Below, piece by piece: positions 1 through 10,284 of a stretch of 64,000 nt of DNA (position 1 is its first letter; each line of letters starts with the position of its first letter). This stretch comes from Mycobacterium sp. IS-1742 (GTDB lineage Bacteria > Actinomycetota > Actinomycetes > Mycobacteriales > Mycobacteriaceae). The notes beneath the pieces are model-generated. The model worked only from the letters and a program-made list of their open reading frames with translations. It was not told the DNA's origin and ran no database searches. A program made the translations under genes and the position numbers. The DNA is taken from positions 124,001-188,000 of the forward strand of contig NZ_LQIV01000042.1 in assembly GCF_001500125.1 (NCBI RefSeq). Direction: 5' to 3'.

Positions 1-77
1 CCAGCGCCCTCACCAGCGCACGTGCCGGGCACGAGCGCGAGGGGCGAGATACTTGCAGTCATCACGACTTGAACGTT

Positions 78-99
78 ACATACCTTTTGGCTGTTTTGC
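78..99. promoter_or_regulatory. ARE-like imperfect palindrome upstream of TetR pair
   Basis: The stretch ACATACC-TTTT-GGCTGTTTTGC resembles the autoregulatory element bound by gamma-butyrolactone receptors (half-site ACATACC, with GG and TTTG on the right arm). The left arm matches the classical half-site at seven bases; the right arm matches less well. It lies about 100 bp before a receptor-type TetR gene, so autoregulation is a reasonable guess. The rest of 1-197 holds no clear gene. On the minus strand a frame opens with GTG at 32 and runs off the left edge, and might be a divergent gene. Confidence 0.35.
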
Positions 100-197
100 A
101 CCCGGACAGATAACCTAAAGTATGACATCCGCCGCGGACAGGACGCGGCGGCCCGACCACCCGCCGACGTGCGGCTTGATGAATTCCGAGGGCGTGA

Positions 198-875
198 GTG
201 GCCGAGCAGGTCGACCGGAGAACCGACGCGACGCGTCAGCAGATTCTTGCCGCTGCCGCCAGACAGTTCGCGCTCAAGCCCTACGGTCTGGTGAATCTCG
301 ACGACATCCTCTCCGATGCCGCGGTCACCAAAGGCGCCATGTACCACCACTTCCGGTCCAAGTACGCCCTCGCGTCGGCGCTCGTCGACCAGTGGCTCGA
401 ATCGAATCTCCGCATCATCGACGAGACGGTGGCCCTGCGGCGGTCCGGGATGGAGACGCTGGTCGACGTCACGTTCGGGACCGCGCTCGAGGACATCGGC
501 CGGCACGTCGCGCGGGCGGGACTCAATCTCCTGGAGTCCGTCGGCCGGACCGACGGCCTGCGTCGGCGGGCTTTCGACGCGTCCCACACCGCGCTGACGC
601 CGCTCGCGCGCCGCGCCGTCGACGAAGGTGACGTCGCCGCGACCGTGGCGCCCGACGACGTCGCCCGCCTGCTGATCTTCCTGTACCTGGGCGTCCGTCA
701 GGCCAACCACCTCGACGACCCCGCCTCGTTCCTGGGTGACCTGCAGCGGGCGTGGACGCTGATGCTGCCCGGGCTCGCGGCGACCGAACGACTCGGGTAC
801 CTCACGACATTCGTGCGCCGACGCAGCGCCTTGGCGATCAAGCGGGCCCGGCCGTTGTCCACCGATACGCTATGA
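198..875 (+). CDS. TetR regulator, gamma-butyrolactone-receptor (ScbR/ArpA) type
   Basis: A 225-residue DNA-binding regulator with a GTG start. The N-terminal helix-turn-helix is plain: TRQQILAAAARQFA, then LDDILSDAAVTKGAMYHHF and the FRSK helix, at about residues 10-60. The KGAMYHHF recognition-helix wording and the overall length fit the ScbR/ArpA branch rather than the short QacR branch. The C-terminal ligand domain follows. A second receptor-like gene lies 54 bp downstream on the same strand, so the two may be co-transcribed. No butenolide synthase (AfsA-type) gene is seen in the window, so the ligand is unknown. Confidence 0.85.
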   Translation: MAEQVDRRTDATRQQILAAAARQFALKPYGLVNLDDILSDAAVTKGAMYHHFRSKYALASALVDQWLESNLRIIDETVALRRSGMETLVDVTFGTALEDIGRHVARAGLNLLESVGRTDGLRRRAFDASHTALTPLARRAVDEGDVAATVAPDDVARLLIFLYLGVRQANHLDDPASFLGDLQRAWTLMLPGLAATERLGYLTTFVRRRSALAIKRARPLSTDTL

Positions 876-929
876 CGGCGGGCCGGCGCGGCGTGGCGAC
901 GGACTTCGTCCGGAGGTGGGCAACAGCAC

Positions 930-1580
930 ATGATTCGCCAAGCACGTTCTGAGGCGACCAGGCGCAGGATCATCGAAGCGGCGGTCGACCTGTTCAGCGA
1001 ACGTGGTTATCCCGGAACCGGACTCGGTGACATCATCGAGCGCGCCCAGATGACCAAGGGTGCGCTCTACTACCACTTCGACTCGAAGGAAGCGCTCGCC
1101 GCGCAGATCGTGGCCGAGGGCAGCGCCCGGCTGCTGGCCACCTTCGACGCCATCAGTGAATCGTCGTCCCCGGCGCTGGAGAGCATCATCCACGGGACGT
1201 TCCTCGTCGTGGATCAGCTCTGCACCGACAAGGTGGCACGCGTCGGGATCGTGCTCATGCGCGTGTTCGCCGGGTTCAGCGAATCCGCGGGAGGCACCTA
1301 CGGCGGGTGGCTCTCGGCGATGGCCGAGGATGTGGCGAGGGCCCGCGACGAGGGGGACGTTCGCGAGGACGTCGACATCGTCGCGGTGGCCGAGACGTTC
1401 GTCGGCGCCTTCATCGGGGGAAGCCTGCTCTCCGACGCCGCTTCGGGCGGAAGCGATCTGCGCGAGCGCGTTACGCGCCTCTTCGGGCTCGTGCTGCCCG
1501 CCATCGTCACCGACGAATCCCGCGAGTACTTCGCCGAGTTCCTGGCCCGGGAGACACGCCGGCGGCCCACCGCTGACTGA
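930..1580 (+). CDS. TetR regulator, gamma-butyrolactone-receptor-like
   Basis: A 216-residue TetR protein with ATG start and a strong GGAGG ribosome site 13-17 bp upstream. The HTH reads TRRRIIEAAVDLFSERGYPG followed by LGDIIERAQMTKGALYYHF and DSKEALA, again the KGALYYHF form typical of ScbR-like receptors. It shares architecture with the preceding gene but is clearly diverged, so the two are paralogues or an acquired pair rather than a recent duplication. It ends 6 bp from the convergent PAS gene. The target genes are unknown; the acyl-CoA dehydrogenase operon at 2100 is the nearest candidate. Confidence 0.87.
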   Translation: MIRQARSEATRRRIIEAAVDLFSERGYPGTGLGDIIERAQMTKGALYYHFDSKEALAAQIVAEGSARLLATFDAISESSSPALESIIHGTFLVVDQLCTDKVARVGIVLMRVFAGFSESAGGTYGGWLSAMAEDVARARDEGDVREDVDIVAVAETFVGAFIGGSLLSDAASGGSDLRERVTRLFGLVLPAIVTDESREYFAEFLARETRRRPTAD

Positions 1581-1586
1581 CGAGCC

Positions 1587-1988
1587 TCACACCTCCTCTG
1601 CCCACAACCGTTCGGTGAGGTCGGTGAACGTCGCCAGCGCCACGGGATCGTCACCGCGCACCAGCGCGGATTTGCTCATCCGGGCCCGGACGATGGACCC
1701 GTCGCGGTGCACCAACTCCACGACAAGGTCGGCGTGCGCGCGAACCACCATCACTGCGGAGTCCTCGGCGGGGAGGCGATGGAAGATCTCCGTGAAGTGC
1801 GCCGCGGTGACGTCCTCGGTCCGGTAGCCCACCATGTCGGCGAACGCCCCGTTCGCAAACAGGATGGCGCCGTCCTCGGCGATCGCGAGAACCGGAACCG
1901 GGAACCGCTCGAGCAACACCAGCGCGGGCATGTCCCGCAGCAACGACATCGGGGATCGATCGTCCTGGCCGTCTCGTCGCCGCTCCAT
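1587..1988 (-). CDS. Small PAS-domain protein
   Basis: A single PAS sensor domain fills the protein (133 residues from the ATG at 1988). The landmarks are FPVPVLAIAEDGAILFANGA, the GY-x4-V turn after the FADMVGY helix, and the closing VALATFTDLTER strand. No output domain (kinase, GGDEF, HTH) is attached, so it may bind a small ligand or a partner protein. The frame stays open to a TTG at 2042, but the ATG at 1988 or the one at 1949 is more plausible. It is divergent from the acyl-CoA dehydrogenase operon. Confidence 0.75.
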   Translation of the reverse strand: MERRRDGQDDRSPMSLLRDMPALVLLERFPVPVLAIAEDGAILFANGAFADMVGYRTEDVTAAHFTEIFHRLPAEDSAVMVVRAHADLVVELVHRDGSIVRARMSKSALVRGDDPVALATFTDLTERLWAEEV

Positions 1989-2099
1989 CCGAGCAGTATC
2001 GCCCTCGCACCGAGGGGCGACATTGTGAGGGCCACGTGACAACGACTTGACTAACTAGGTTTACTCTGTGGGAACGCACACTGCAGACGGGGGTGACCC

Positions 2100-3332
2100 A
2101 TGGACTTGACCTGGTCGGATCGCGATCTGGCGTTTCGCGACGAAGTGCGCGCGTTCCTCGCCGCCAAACTGACCCCGGAGATCCAACGGGCGGGGCGGCT
2201 GATGACCAGCGTCTACGCCGACCACGACGCCAGCATGGCCTGGCAGGCGATCCTGCACGAGCGCGGTTGGGCGGCACCGGCATGGCCGGTCGAGTACGGC
2301 GGCTGCGACTGGAGCCTCACCCAGCACTACATCTTCAGCCGGGAGTCCACTCTCGCGGGGGCGCCGTCTCTGTCCCCGATGGGAATCCGGATGGTGGCGC
2401 ACGCCATCATCAAATTCGGCACGCCCGAACAGAAGGACTACTTCCTCCCACGCATCCTCACCGGTGAGGTGTTCTTCTGCCAGGGCTACTCCGAACCGGA
2501 GGCCGGTTCCGACCTCGCCGCGCTGACCATGGCCGCCGTCGACGACGGCGACGACCTGGTCTGCACGGGCAGTAAGATCTGGACCACCCATGCGGCAGAG
2601 GCGAATTGGATGTTCGCGCTGGTGCGGACCACCCGGTCGCCGAAGAAGCAACAGGGCATCACGTTCGTCCTCATCGACATGACGACCCCGGGCATCGAGA
2701 TCCGGCCGCTGGTGATGACCTCGGGTGAGGAGGTGCAGAACCAGGTCTTCTTCGACGAGGTCCGCGTGCCCAAGAGCAACGTCATCGGGGCGATCGACGA
2801 CGGTTGGACCGTCGCCAAGTATCTCCTCGAATTCGAGCGAGGGGGCGGCTCGTCCGCGCCGGCCCTGCAGGTGCTCGCCGAGGAGATCGCCACGGTCGCC
2901 GCCGAACAACCCGGCCCCGACGGCGGCCGGCTCATCGATGACGCGCGATTCGCCCAGCGACTGGCCGATGCGCGGATCCGCACCGACGTCCTCGAGATCC
3001 TCGAGTACCGGGTGCTGGCCACTGTCGCGGCCGGCGGCAACCCCGGGTCGGCGTCGTCGATGCTCAAAGTCCTCGGCACCGAACTGAGCCAGGATCTGAC
3101 CGAACTGGCCATGGCCGCCGCAGGGCCCCGCGCCCGGGTGTATCAGCCGCATGCGACGTGCCCGGGCGGACCGGTCGCCGAGTACGAACCACCCGCGGAC
3201 GGCTACCTCAGCGGCGAACCGTGGCAGGCGGTCGCTCCCCTGCGCTACTTCAACGACCGTGCCGGCTCGATCTACGCCGGCAGCAACGAAATTCAACGCA
3301 ACATCCTGGCCAAGGCAGCATTGGGGCTCTAG
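2100..3332 (+). CDS. Acyl-CoA dehydrogenase, subunit of a two-gene FadE pair
   Basis: A 410-residue flavoprotein that would oxidise an acyl-CoA at the alpha-beta bond. The first family signature is present as GYSEPEAGSDLAAL (residues 129-142), and the C-terminal FAD/tetramer motif reads SIYAGSNEIQRNI. At the position where medium-chain enzymes carry catalytic Glu (YEG) this protein has YAG. A candidate base is Glu246 in LLEFERGG, the site used by isovaleryl-type and steroid FadE enzymes. The stop codon abuts the start of the next FadE, which suggests an alpha2-beta2 enzyme like the mycobacterial steroid dehydrogenases. The substrate cannot be told. Confidence 0.9.
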   Translation: MDLTWSDRDLAFRDEVRAFLAAKLTPEIQRAGRLMTSVYADHDASMAWQAILHERGWAAPAWPVEYGGCDWSLTQHYIFSRESTLAGAPSLSPMGIRMVAHAIIKFGTPEQKDYFLPRILTGEVFFCQGYSEPEAGSDLAALTMAAVDDGDDLVCTGSKIWTTHAAEANWMFALVRTTRSPKKQQGITFVLIDMTTPGIEIRPLVMTSGEEVQNQVFFDEVRVPKSNVIGAIDDGWTVAKYLLEFERGGGSSAPALQVLAEEIATVAAEQPGPDGGRLIDDARFAQRLADARIRTDVLEILEYRVLATVAAGGNPGSASSMLKVLGTELSQDLTELAMAAAGPRARVYQPHATCPGGPVAEYEPPADGYLSGEPWQAVAPLRYFNDRAGSIYAGSNEIQRNILAKAALGL

Positions 3333-4475
3333 ATGGACTTCTCGCTCACCAAGGAACAAGAACTGCTGCGCGACGGGCTGACGAAGTTCCTGTCGACCCG
3401 CTACGAGCTCGAAAAGAGCCGTGCCGCAGCCAAGACCGGCGCGGGTTGGCAGCCGGACATCTGGCGCGGGTTCGCCGAGGAGCTGGGCATCCTCGGCGCC
3501 ACGCTGCCCGAGGACGCCGGCGGCCTCGGCGGCGGAGCCGTCGAGGCGATGGTGATCGCCGAGGCGCTCGGCCACGCGCTGGTGGTCGAGCCGTTCGTCG
3601 ACACCGTGGTGGTGGCCGGGGGCCTGCTGCAGCGCGCCGGCGGCGACACCGCCGCCGCCGTGCTCGAGAAGATCGTGGAGGGCACCGCGCTGGTCGCGCT
3701 CGCCGCGACCGAGGCCGCCTCGGGGGACAACTGGCGCGACGTGTCCACCACCGCGGAGAAGGACGGGGCGGACTGGGTGCTGCGCGGGGAGAAGGTCGTG
3801 GTCACCGGCGCGCCCCTGGCGGGCCACCTGCTGGTCACCGCGCGCACGTCGGGTGGCCGCGACGACGAGCAGGGGATCTCCCTTTTCCTCGTCGACCTCT
3901 CCGCGGTGCAGGGCGGCCTGACCACGCACGCCTATCGCACGATCGACGACCGTCGCGCCGCCGACATCTCGTTCGACGGTGTGCGGGTTCCCGGTGCGGC
4001 GCTGCTCGGCGACGAGGGTGGGGCCTGGCCGTCGATCGCGCGGGCCCGAGACGAAGGGGCGGCGGCCGTCTGCGCCGAGGCCGTCGGGGCGATGCGCAGA
4101 GTGCTCGCCGACACCGTCGAGTACTGCACACAGCGCCATCAGTTCGGCACGCCCATCGGCAGCTTCCAGGTGCTCCAGCACCGGATGGTCGACATGCACA
4201 TGGAGGTCGAGCAGTCGGTCGCGGCGACGTTTCTGGCCGTGCTCAACCTCGACTCCGCCGACGAGGTGCGTGCCCGTGCGGTATCGGCCGCCAAAGCCAC
4301 CATCGGGCGCGCGGCCCGCTTCGTCGGGCAGAACGCGGTCCAGCTCCACGGCGGCATGGGCATGACCGAGGAACTCGCGATCGGTCACTACTTCAAACGG
4401 CTGACCGCGCTGCAGTACGAGTTCGGCTCCACCGACCACCACATCAGCCGCTACGCGCAGCTGACGCGACCCTGA
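3333..4475 (+). CDS. Acyl-CoA dehydrogenase, partner subunit
   Basis: A 380-residue acyl-CoA dehydrogenase-family protein starting directly after the stop of the preceding FadE, with no spacer, so the two should be translationally coupled. The N-terminal, middle and C-terminal regions are present; the C-terminus carries QLHGGMGMTEELAIGHYFKR, the usual FAD-binding end. The first signature is degenerate (LAATEAASGDNW in place of the SEPEAGSD form), which fits a subunit that supports FAD and structure while the partner supplies catalysis. It is likely a subunit of a heterotetramer. It ends 35 bp from the convergent kinase. Confidence 0.88.
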   Translation: MDFSLTKEQELLRDGLTKFLSTRYELEKSRAAAKTGAGWQPDIWRGFAEELGILGATLPEDAGGLGGGAVEAMVIAEALGHALVVEPFVDTVVVAGGLLQRAGGDTAAAVLEKIVEGTALVALAATEAASGDNWRDVSTTAEKDGADWVLRGEKVVVTGAPLAGHLLVTARTSGGRDDEQGISLFLVDLSAVQGGLTTHAYRTIDDRRAADISFDGVRVPGAALLGDEGGAWPSIARARDEGAAAVCAEAVGAMRRVLADTVEYCTQRHQFGTPIGSFQVLQHRMVDMHMEVEQSVAATFLAVLNLDSADEVRARAVSAAKATIGRAARFVGQNAVQLHGGMGMTEELAIGHYFKRLTALQYEFGSTDHHISRYAQLTRP

Positions 4476-4510
4476 CCCGTCCCGTCTGTCGACGCCGTGC
4501 TCGCGGAGCT

Positions 4511-5209
4511 CTACCGACCCCGCGGTGACTCGCGCACATCCACGTCGAAGATGCGGTCACACCGGTCACGAGTGCCGGCGATGAGGTCGGCGTTCGGGTC
4601 GTCGACCGTGTCGACCCAGTGCGCTGCCTCGGGACCACTGCGCCCGCCGGCGAGGTGGCGGGCGACGAGCCGCGCGCGGCGGACACCCGGGTCGCTGTCG
4701 AGGTAGTAGAGCCGGTCGAGCAACGCCGCGACACCATCCCACAGGCCGAGGTAATTCCCCTCGGTGACCACCAGCCGGGCCTCGGCGGGCACCACCCCAC
4801 CCGCCGCCACCGGCTCCTCGAGCGCCCGGTCGAAGTCCGGGACGTAGACATCCCGGACCCCGTGGGCCGCGGCGACGCGGATGAGCGTCGCGCGGTAGCC
4901 GTCCACGTCGAAGGTGTCCGGTGCGCCCTTGCGCAAGCGCCGGCCCAGGCGGTCCAGTTGCGCGCTCGACAGGTGGAACCCGTCCATCGGCAGGTAGCTC
5001 GCCATCGCACCGGCATGCTCGGCGACCCGCCTGGCGAACGTGGATTTACCGGTCCCCGGTGGTCCGGTGATTCCGATGATCACCCGCCCCGCTCCGGCGT
5101 CGAGGAGGGCCTGTGCGTCCGCGAGGACCACGCGGACCGCCTCGTCGGTGGTCACCGCCTCCGGCGCTGTGCCGCGTGGGTGAACCCGGCCGTGCTCGTC
5201 GGAGTCCAC
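4511..5209 (-). CDS. P-loop small-molecule kinase (uridine/pantothenate/fructose kinase-like)
   Basis: A 232-residue kinase. The Walker A loop is IIGITGPPGTGKST near residue 45, followed by YLPMDGFHLS, the substrate-side Asp motif of the PRK/CoaA/uridine kinase fold, and VVTEGNYLGLWDG. This pattern is usual in the 'nucleoside/nucleotide kinase family' relatives of pantothenate kinase and phosphoribulokinase. The substrate cannot be fixed. The frame extends further upstream, but it would overlap the neighbouring gene, so the GTG at 5209 was chosen. Its start lies 35 bp after the stop of the membrane protein upstream, so it may be read from that promoter. Confidence 0.8.
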   Translation of the reverse strand: MDSDEHGRVHPRGTAPEAVTTDEAVRVVLADAQALLDAGAGRVIIGITGPPGTGKSTFARRVAEHAGAMASYLPMDGFHLSSAQLDRLGRRLRKGAPDTFDVDGYRATLIRVAAAHGVRDVYVPDFDRALEEPVAAGGVVPAEARLVVTEGNYLGLWDGVAALLDRLYYLDSDPGVRRARLVARHLAGGRSGPEAAHWVDTVDDPNADLIAGTRDRCDRIFDVDVRESPRGR

Positions 5210-5243
5210 CCACGCGACTATAAGCGCGCAGCCCGTACCGGCG

Positions 5244-6233
5244 TTACTGCTGACCACCGCCGTACGGGTACTGCTGTCCGCCGGGCATACCGGTGTGCCG
5301 ACCGCCGAGCGGATCGTCGTAACCCGGTTGCTGGCCGGGCTGGTAGGGAGCGGTCGGCGGACCCGACTGCTGCCCACCCGGTTGCGGATACTGGGACCCG
5401 CCCGGGTAGCGCGGGTCGCTTCCGTATTGCGGGTCGGTCCCGTACTGCGGTGCGCCCTGCGAGTAGCCGGGCTGGCCGGCGCCCTGCTGGCCACTGCCCT
5501 GGGAGTAGCCCGGTTGCTGCGACGAGCCGGCGGCCGGGATCATCGTCGTCTCCCGGTCGCGGCTGCTGAGGTGTTCGCGCATGGTGCGGCCCTCGTCCTC
5601 GGCCCGCGACAGGTAGTTCTCCCAGCGCTGCTGCATCGGCTTGATCAGGCCGCCGCCGACACCGACGACGAGGATGCCGCCGACAGTGCCGAGGACGGCG
5701 ATCAGCACGGGCAAGGTGACGGTCAACGCGATACCGACCTGGTTGAGCGCGGCGATGACACCGAGCGCCAGGATGGCGATGCTCGCGATGTTCGCGAGGA
5801 GCCGCCCGTAGGACAGGCCGCTCAGCGCGTTGGACACGATGTCGCGGACCGCCGCCGCAATCGCCGCCGCGACCACCACGATGATCAGTGCGACGAGCAG
5901 TTTCGGCAGGAAGGAGATCACCCCGGCGATCAGCGCGCTGATCGGGTTGGGGCCGAAGACGCCGAACGCCAGTTGCAGAACGACCAGCAGGAGCGCGTAG
6001 TAGACGATCTTGCTGACGATGGTCGACGCGTCGTAGTTGCTCTGCGCCAGTGCCTTCTTGACCCCGCCGCGCTCGACGGCCCGGTCGAAACCGACTTTCT
6101 CGAGGATCTTGTCGATGGCCTTGGCGATCAGCTTCGCCAAAATCCACCCGATGATCAGGATGACGAGGAACGCCACCAGCTTCGGCGCGAAGTTCGCCAC
6201 CGATCTCCACATATCTCGTAGGGCGTCTTCCAT
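5244..6233 (-). CDS. MscS-related membrane protein (conserved TM-helix family) with Gly/Gln/Pro-rich tail
   Basis: A 329-residue inner-membrane protein. It begins with an amphipathic stretch, then LVAFLVILIIGWILAKLIAK, the small-conductance channel 'TM helix' repeat, and further hydrophobic segments near residues 75-100, 110-140 and 155-200. The region after GGILVVGVGGGLIKPMQ carries the MscS-like turn, but a full beta domain is absent. The last ~90 residues are Gly, Gln, Pro and Tyr repeats (SQGSGQQGAGQPGYSQG type), probably disordered and cytoplasmic. The ATG at 6233 has a GGAG site 7 bp upstream and was preferred over an ATG at 6281. Confidence 0.8.
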   Translation of the reverse strand: MEDALRDMWRSVANFAPKLVAFLVILIIGWILAKLIAKAIDKILEKVGFDRAVERGGVKKALAQSNYDASTIVSKIVYYALLLVVLQLAFGVFGPNPISALIAGVISFLPKLLVALIIVVVAAAIAAAVRDIVSNALSGLSYGRLLANIASIAILALGVIAALNQVGIALTVTLPVLIAVLGTVGGILVVGVGGGLIKPMQQRWENYLSRAEDEGRTMREHLSSRDRETTMIPAAGSSQQPGYSQGSGQQGAGQPGYSQGAPQYGTDPQYGSDPRYPGGSQYPQPGGQQSGPPTAPYQPGQQPGYDDPLGGRHTGMPGGQQYPYGGGQQ

Positions 6234-6388
6234 CGCTAACTCCGTTGTTCGTGGCTCCCCGCGGCCGTTGATGGTGTACACCGTCGGTACCCGGGTTCGC
6301 TCCGAATAAACCGACGCGTCAATTGGGCGGCGTCAGGCCGCCCGGGAGAGGACGCGACCCCTTGCGTCTACAACTACTCTCGTGAGTC

Positions 6389-7042
6389 ATGGGGGCACCT
6401 TCTGCACCGCCGGGATGGGATCCGGACCCGCATGCACCGAGTCCGCCTCGGACCGGCGCAAGGTGGAAAGCGCCGGCAGTCGCCGGTGTACTCGTGCTGT
6501 CCGTCGCGATGCTCACCGGGGTGACCGCACTGCGCGATGCCGTCGGTCCGCAGGACACCCCGCGTTCGGCGCCGGAGCGCGGATCGGTCATCGCGACGCC
6601 CACCGTGCTCCAGGAGGGATGGGGCGTCCGGGCGCCGACCCGCGCAGCGATCGAGGCGATGTGGGAATGGGTCACGGCCTCCTCCGGAACCCTCGACACC
6701 GTCACGACGGTGACCCACCAGGTGCGGCCGCAGGTGCAGGACGCCCTGGCGGCCCGTGACGTCGAAGACATCAGGTTCTACTGCAGCCAGATGGTCGCGC
6801 CGATCACCGTCGAGATGTCCGGGATCGTCGACACCCCCGATCCCGACCTGACCCGGGCGATGCAGCGCGTCGTCGACAGCGCTCGCGACGTGGAGTCGCG
6901 CTGCGCGGCCCTTGCCGAACCGCCGGATCAGGGTTCGCTCGACGCCCTGCACGCCGCGTTCGGTCGCGTGGCCTCCGACCTCGACGCGATGGTGCGGATC
7001 GTCGACCGGGACGCGACGATCATGCAGCGGGCGGGCCGGTGA
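6389..7042 (+). CDS. Membrane-anchored protein of unknown function
   Basis: A 217-residue protein I do not recognise. A proline-rich cytoplasmic start (about 25 residues) is followed by one hydrophobic segment, VAGVLVLSVAMLTGVTAL, and a ~165-residue part that should lie outside. The outer part is rich in Asp, Ala and Arg and predicted helical, with two Cys (in FYCSQM and SRCAAL) that could form a disulphide. It is divergent from the MscS-like gene and converges on the UvrA-like gene with a 1-bp gap. Confidence 0.7.
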   Translation: MGAPSAPPGWDPDPHAPSPPRTGARWKAPAVAGVLVLSVAMLTGVTALRDAVGPQDTPRSAPERGSVIATPTVLQEGWGVRAPTRAAIEAMWEWVTASSGTLDTVTTVTHQVRPQVQDALAARDVEDIRFYCSQMVAPITVEMSGIVDTPDPDLTRAMQRVVDSARDVESRCAALAEPPDQGSLDALHAAFGRVASDLDAMVRIVDRDATIMQRAGR

Positions 7043-7043
7043 G

Positions 7044-9425
<2,382 letters not shown>

Positions 9426-9428
9426 GGT

Positions 9429-9839
9429 TCAGGGCCGCTCCTGGATACGGATCATGGTGCCCGCGGGGTCGCGGACCGCACAGTCACGGACACCGTACGG
9501 CTGATCGGTGGGTTCCTGAACGATGTCGGCATCACACGCCTGCAACCGTTCGAATGTGGCGTCGAGGTCCGGGGTGGCCAGCACGATGATCGCGTAGGTG
9601 CCCTTGGCCATCATCTCGGCGATGGTGCGGCGCTCCTCGTCGGTGATCCCGGGATCGGCTGCCGGCGGGTGCAGGACGACGGACGTACCGGGCTGGCCGG
9701 GCGGGCCCACCGTGATCCAGCGCATCGTGCCGGCGCCGACGTCGAGGCGGACCTCGAAGCCGAGGACGTCGCGGTAGAACGCCAACGACTGCTCGGGGTC
9801 CTCGTGTGGGAGGAAGGTGCTGTGAATCGTGATGTTCAT
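9429..9839 (-). CDS. VOC-family (glyoxalase/bleomycin-resistance) protein
   Basis: A 136-residue protein covering one complete VOC domain of two beta-alpha-beta3 modules. The first module starts ITIHSTFLPHEDPEQSLAFY and the second is around TPDLDATFERLQ, ending with DPAGTMIRIQE. Such proteins are metal-dependent enzymes or bind antibiotics. With an AraC regulator 4 bp upstream and a UvrA2-like gene 3 bp downstream, a part in resistance to a DNA-damaging or electrophilic compound is plausible but unproven. Confidence 0.88.
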   Translation of the reverse strand: MNITIHSTFLPHEDPEQSLAFYRDVLGFEVRLDVGAGTMRWITVGPPGQPGTSVVLHPPAADPGITDEERRTIAEMMAKGTYAIIVLATPDLDATFERLQACDADIVQEPTDQPYGVRDCAVRDPAGTMIRIQERP

Positions 9840-9843
9840 GGAC

Positions 9844-10284
9844 TCACCGTAAGTGCGGCGCGGGCGCGGGTGCTTCTCGATTCCTGACCGGTCTGGTCAC
9901 CACCTTGGTCACGCACGTCGGCGGCTCGTCCGTGGTGTCGGCCAGCTGCCGACGGTAGACACTGGGCGGGACTCCGACGAGCTCGGCGAACCGGGTGCTG
10001 AAGGTGCCCAGCGACGAACACCCCACGGCGAAGCAGACTTCGGTGACGCTGAGGTCGCCGCGGCGTAGCAGCGCCATCGCCCGCTCGATGCGACGGGTCA
10101 TCAGATAGCTGTACGGCGACTCGCCGTAGGCGAGCTTGAACTGGCGGCTCAGATGGCCGGCGGACATGTCCACGCCGCGGGCGAGGGCTTCGACGTCGAG
10201 GGGTTGGGCGTAGTCGCGATCCATCCGGTCGCGGACCTTGCGCAGGCGCTTCAGGTCGTCGAGTCGACGCTCATCAGGAGCCAC
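9844..10284 (-). CDS. AraC-family transcriptional regulator
   Basis: A 146-residue protein consisting mainly of the AraC DNA-binding domain. Helix-turn-helix 1 is LDVEALARGVDMSAGHLSRQ and helix-turn-helix 2 is SVTEVCFAVGCSSLGTFSTR followed by FAELVGVPPSVYRRQ, all in residues 25-120. There is no N-terminal sensor domain, so signalling must come from elsewhere or from the short tail. Its start overlaps the end of the PE-PPE gene by 11 bp and its stop is 4 bp before the VOC gene; it likely controls this operon. Confidence 0.9.
   Translation of the reverse strand: MAPDERRLDDLKRLRKVRDRMDRDYAQPLDVEALARGVDMSAGHLSRQFKLAYGESPYSYLMTRRIERAMALLRRGDLSVTEVCFAVGCSSLGTFSTRFAELVGVPPSVYRRQLADTTDEPPTCVTKVVTRPVRNREAPAPAPHLR

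Noticed and set aside
1..32. Divergent gene starting GTG at 32 on the minus strand
   Set aside because: Only ten codons are visible before the edge; no family or ribosome site can be judged.
2043..2099. TTGACT plus TTTACT read as a promoter before the FadE pair
   Set aside because: The two boxes are only about 7 bp apart, far from the ~17-bp spacing of sigma-70-type promoters, and no KstR-like palindrome is present.
2061..4442. Long minus-strand open frame of 793 codons across the FadE pair
   Set aside because: It is the reverse-complement shadow of GC-rich FadE codons; its protein is Arg/Gly/His-rich with no domain, while both FadE genes are clear.
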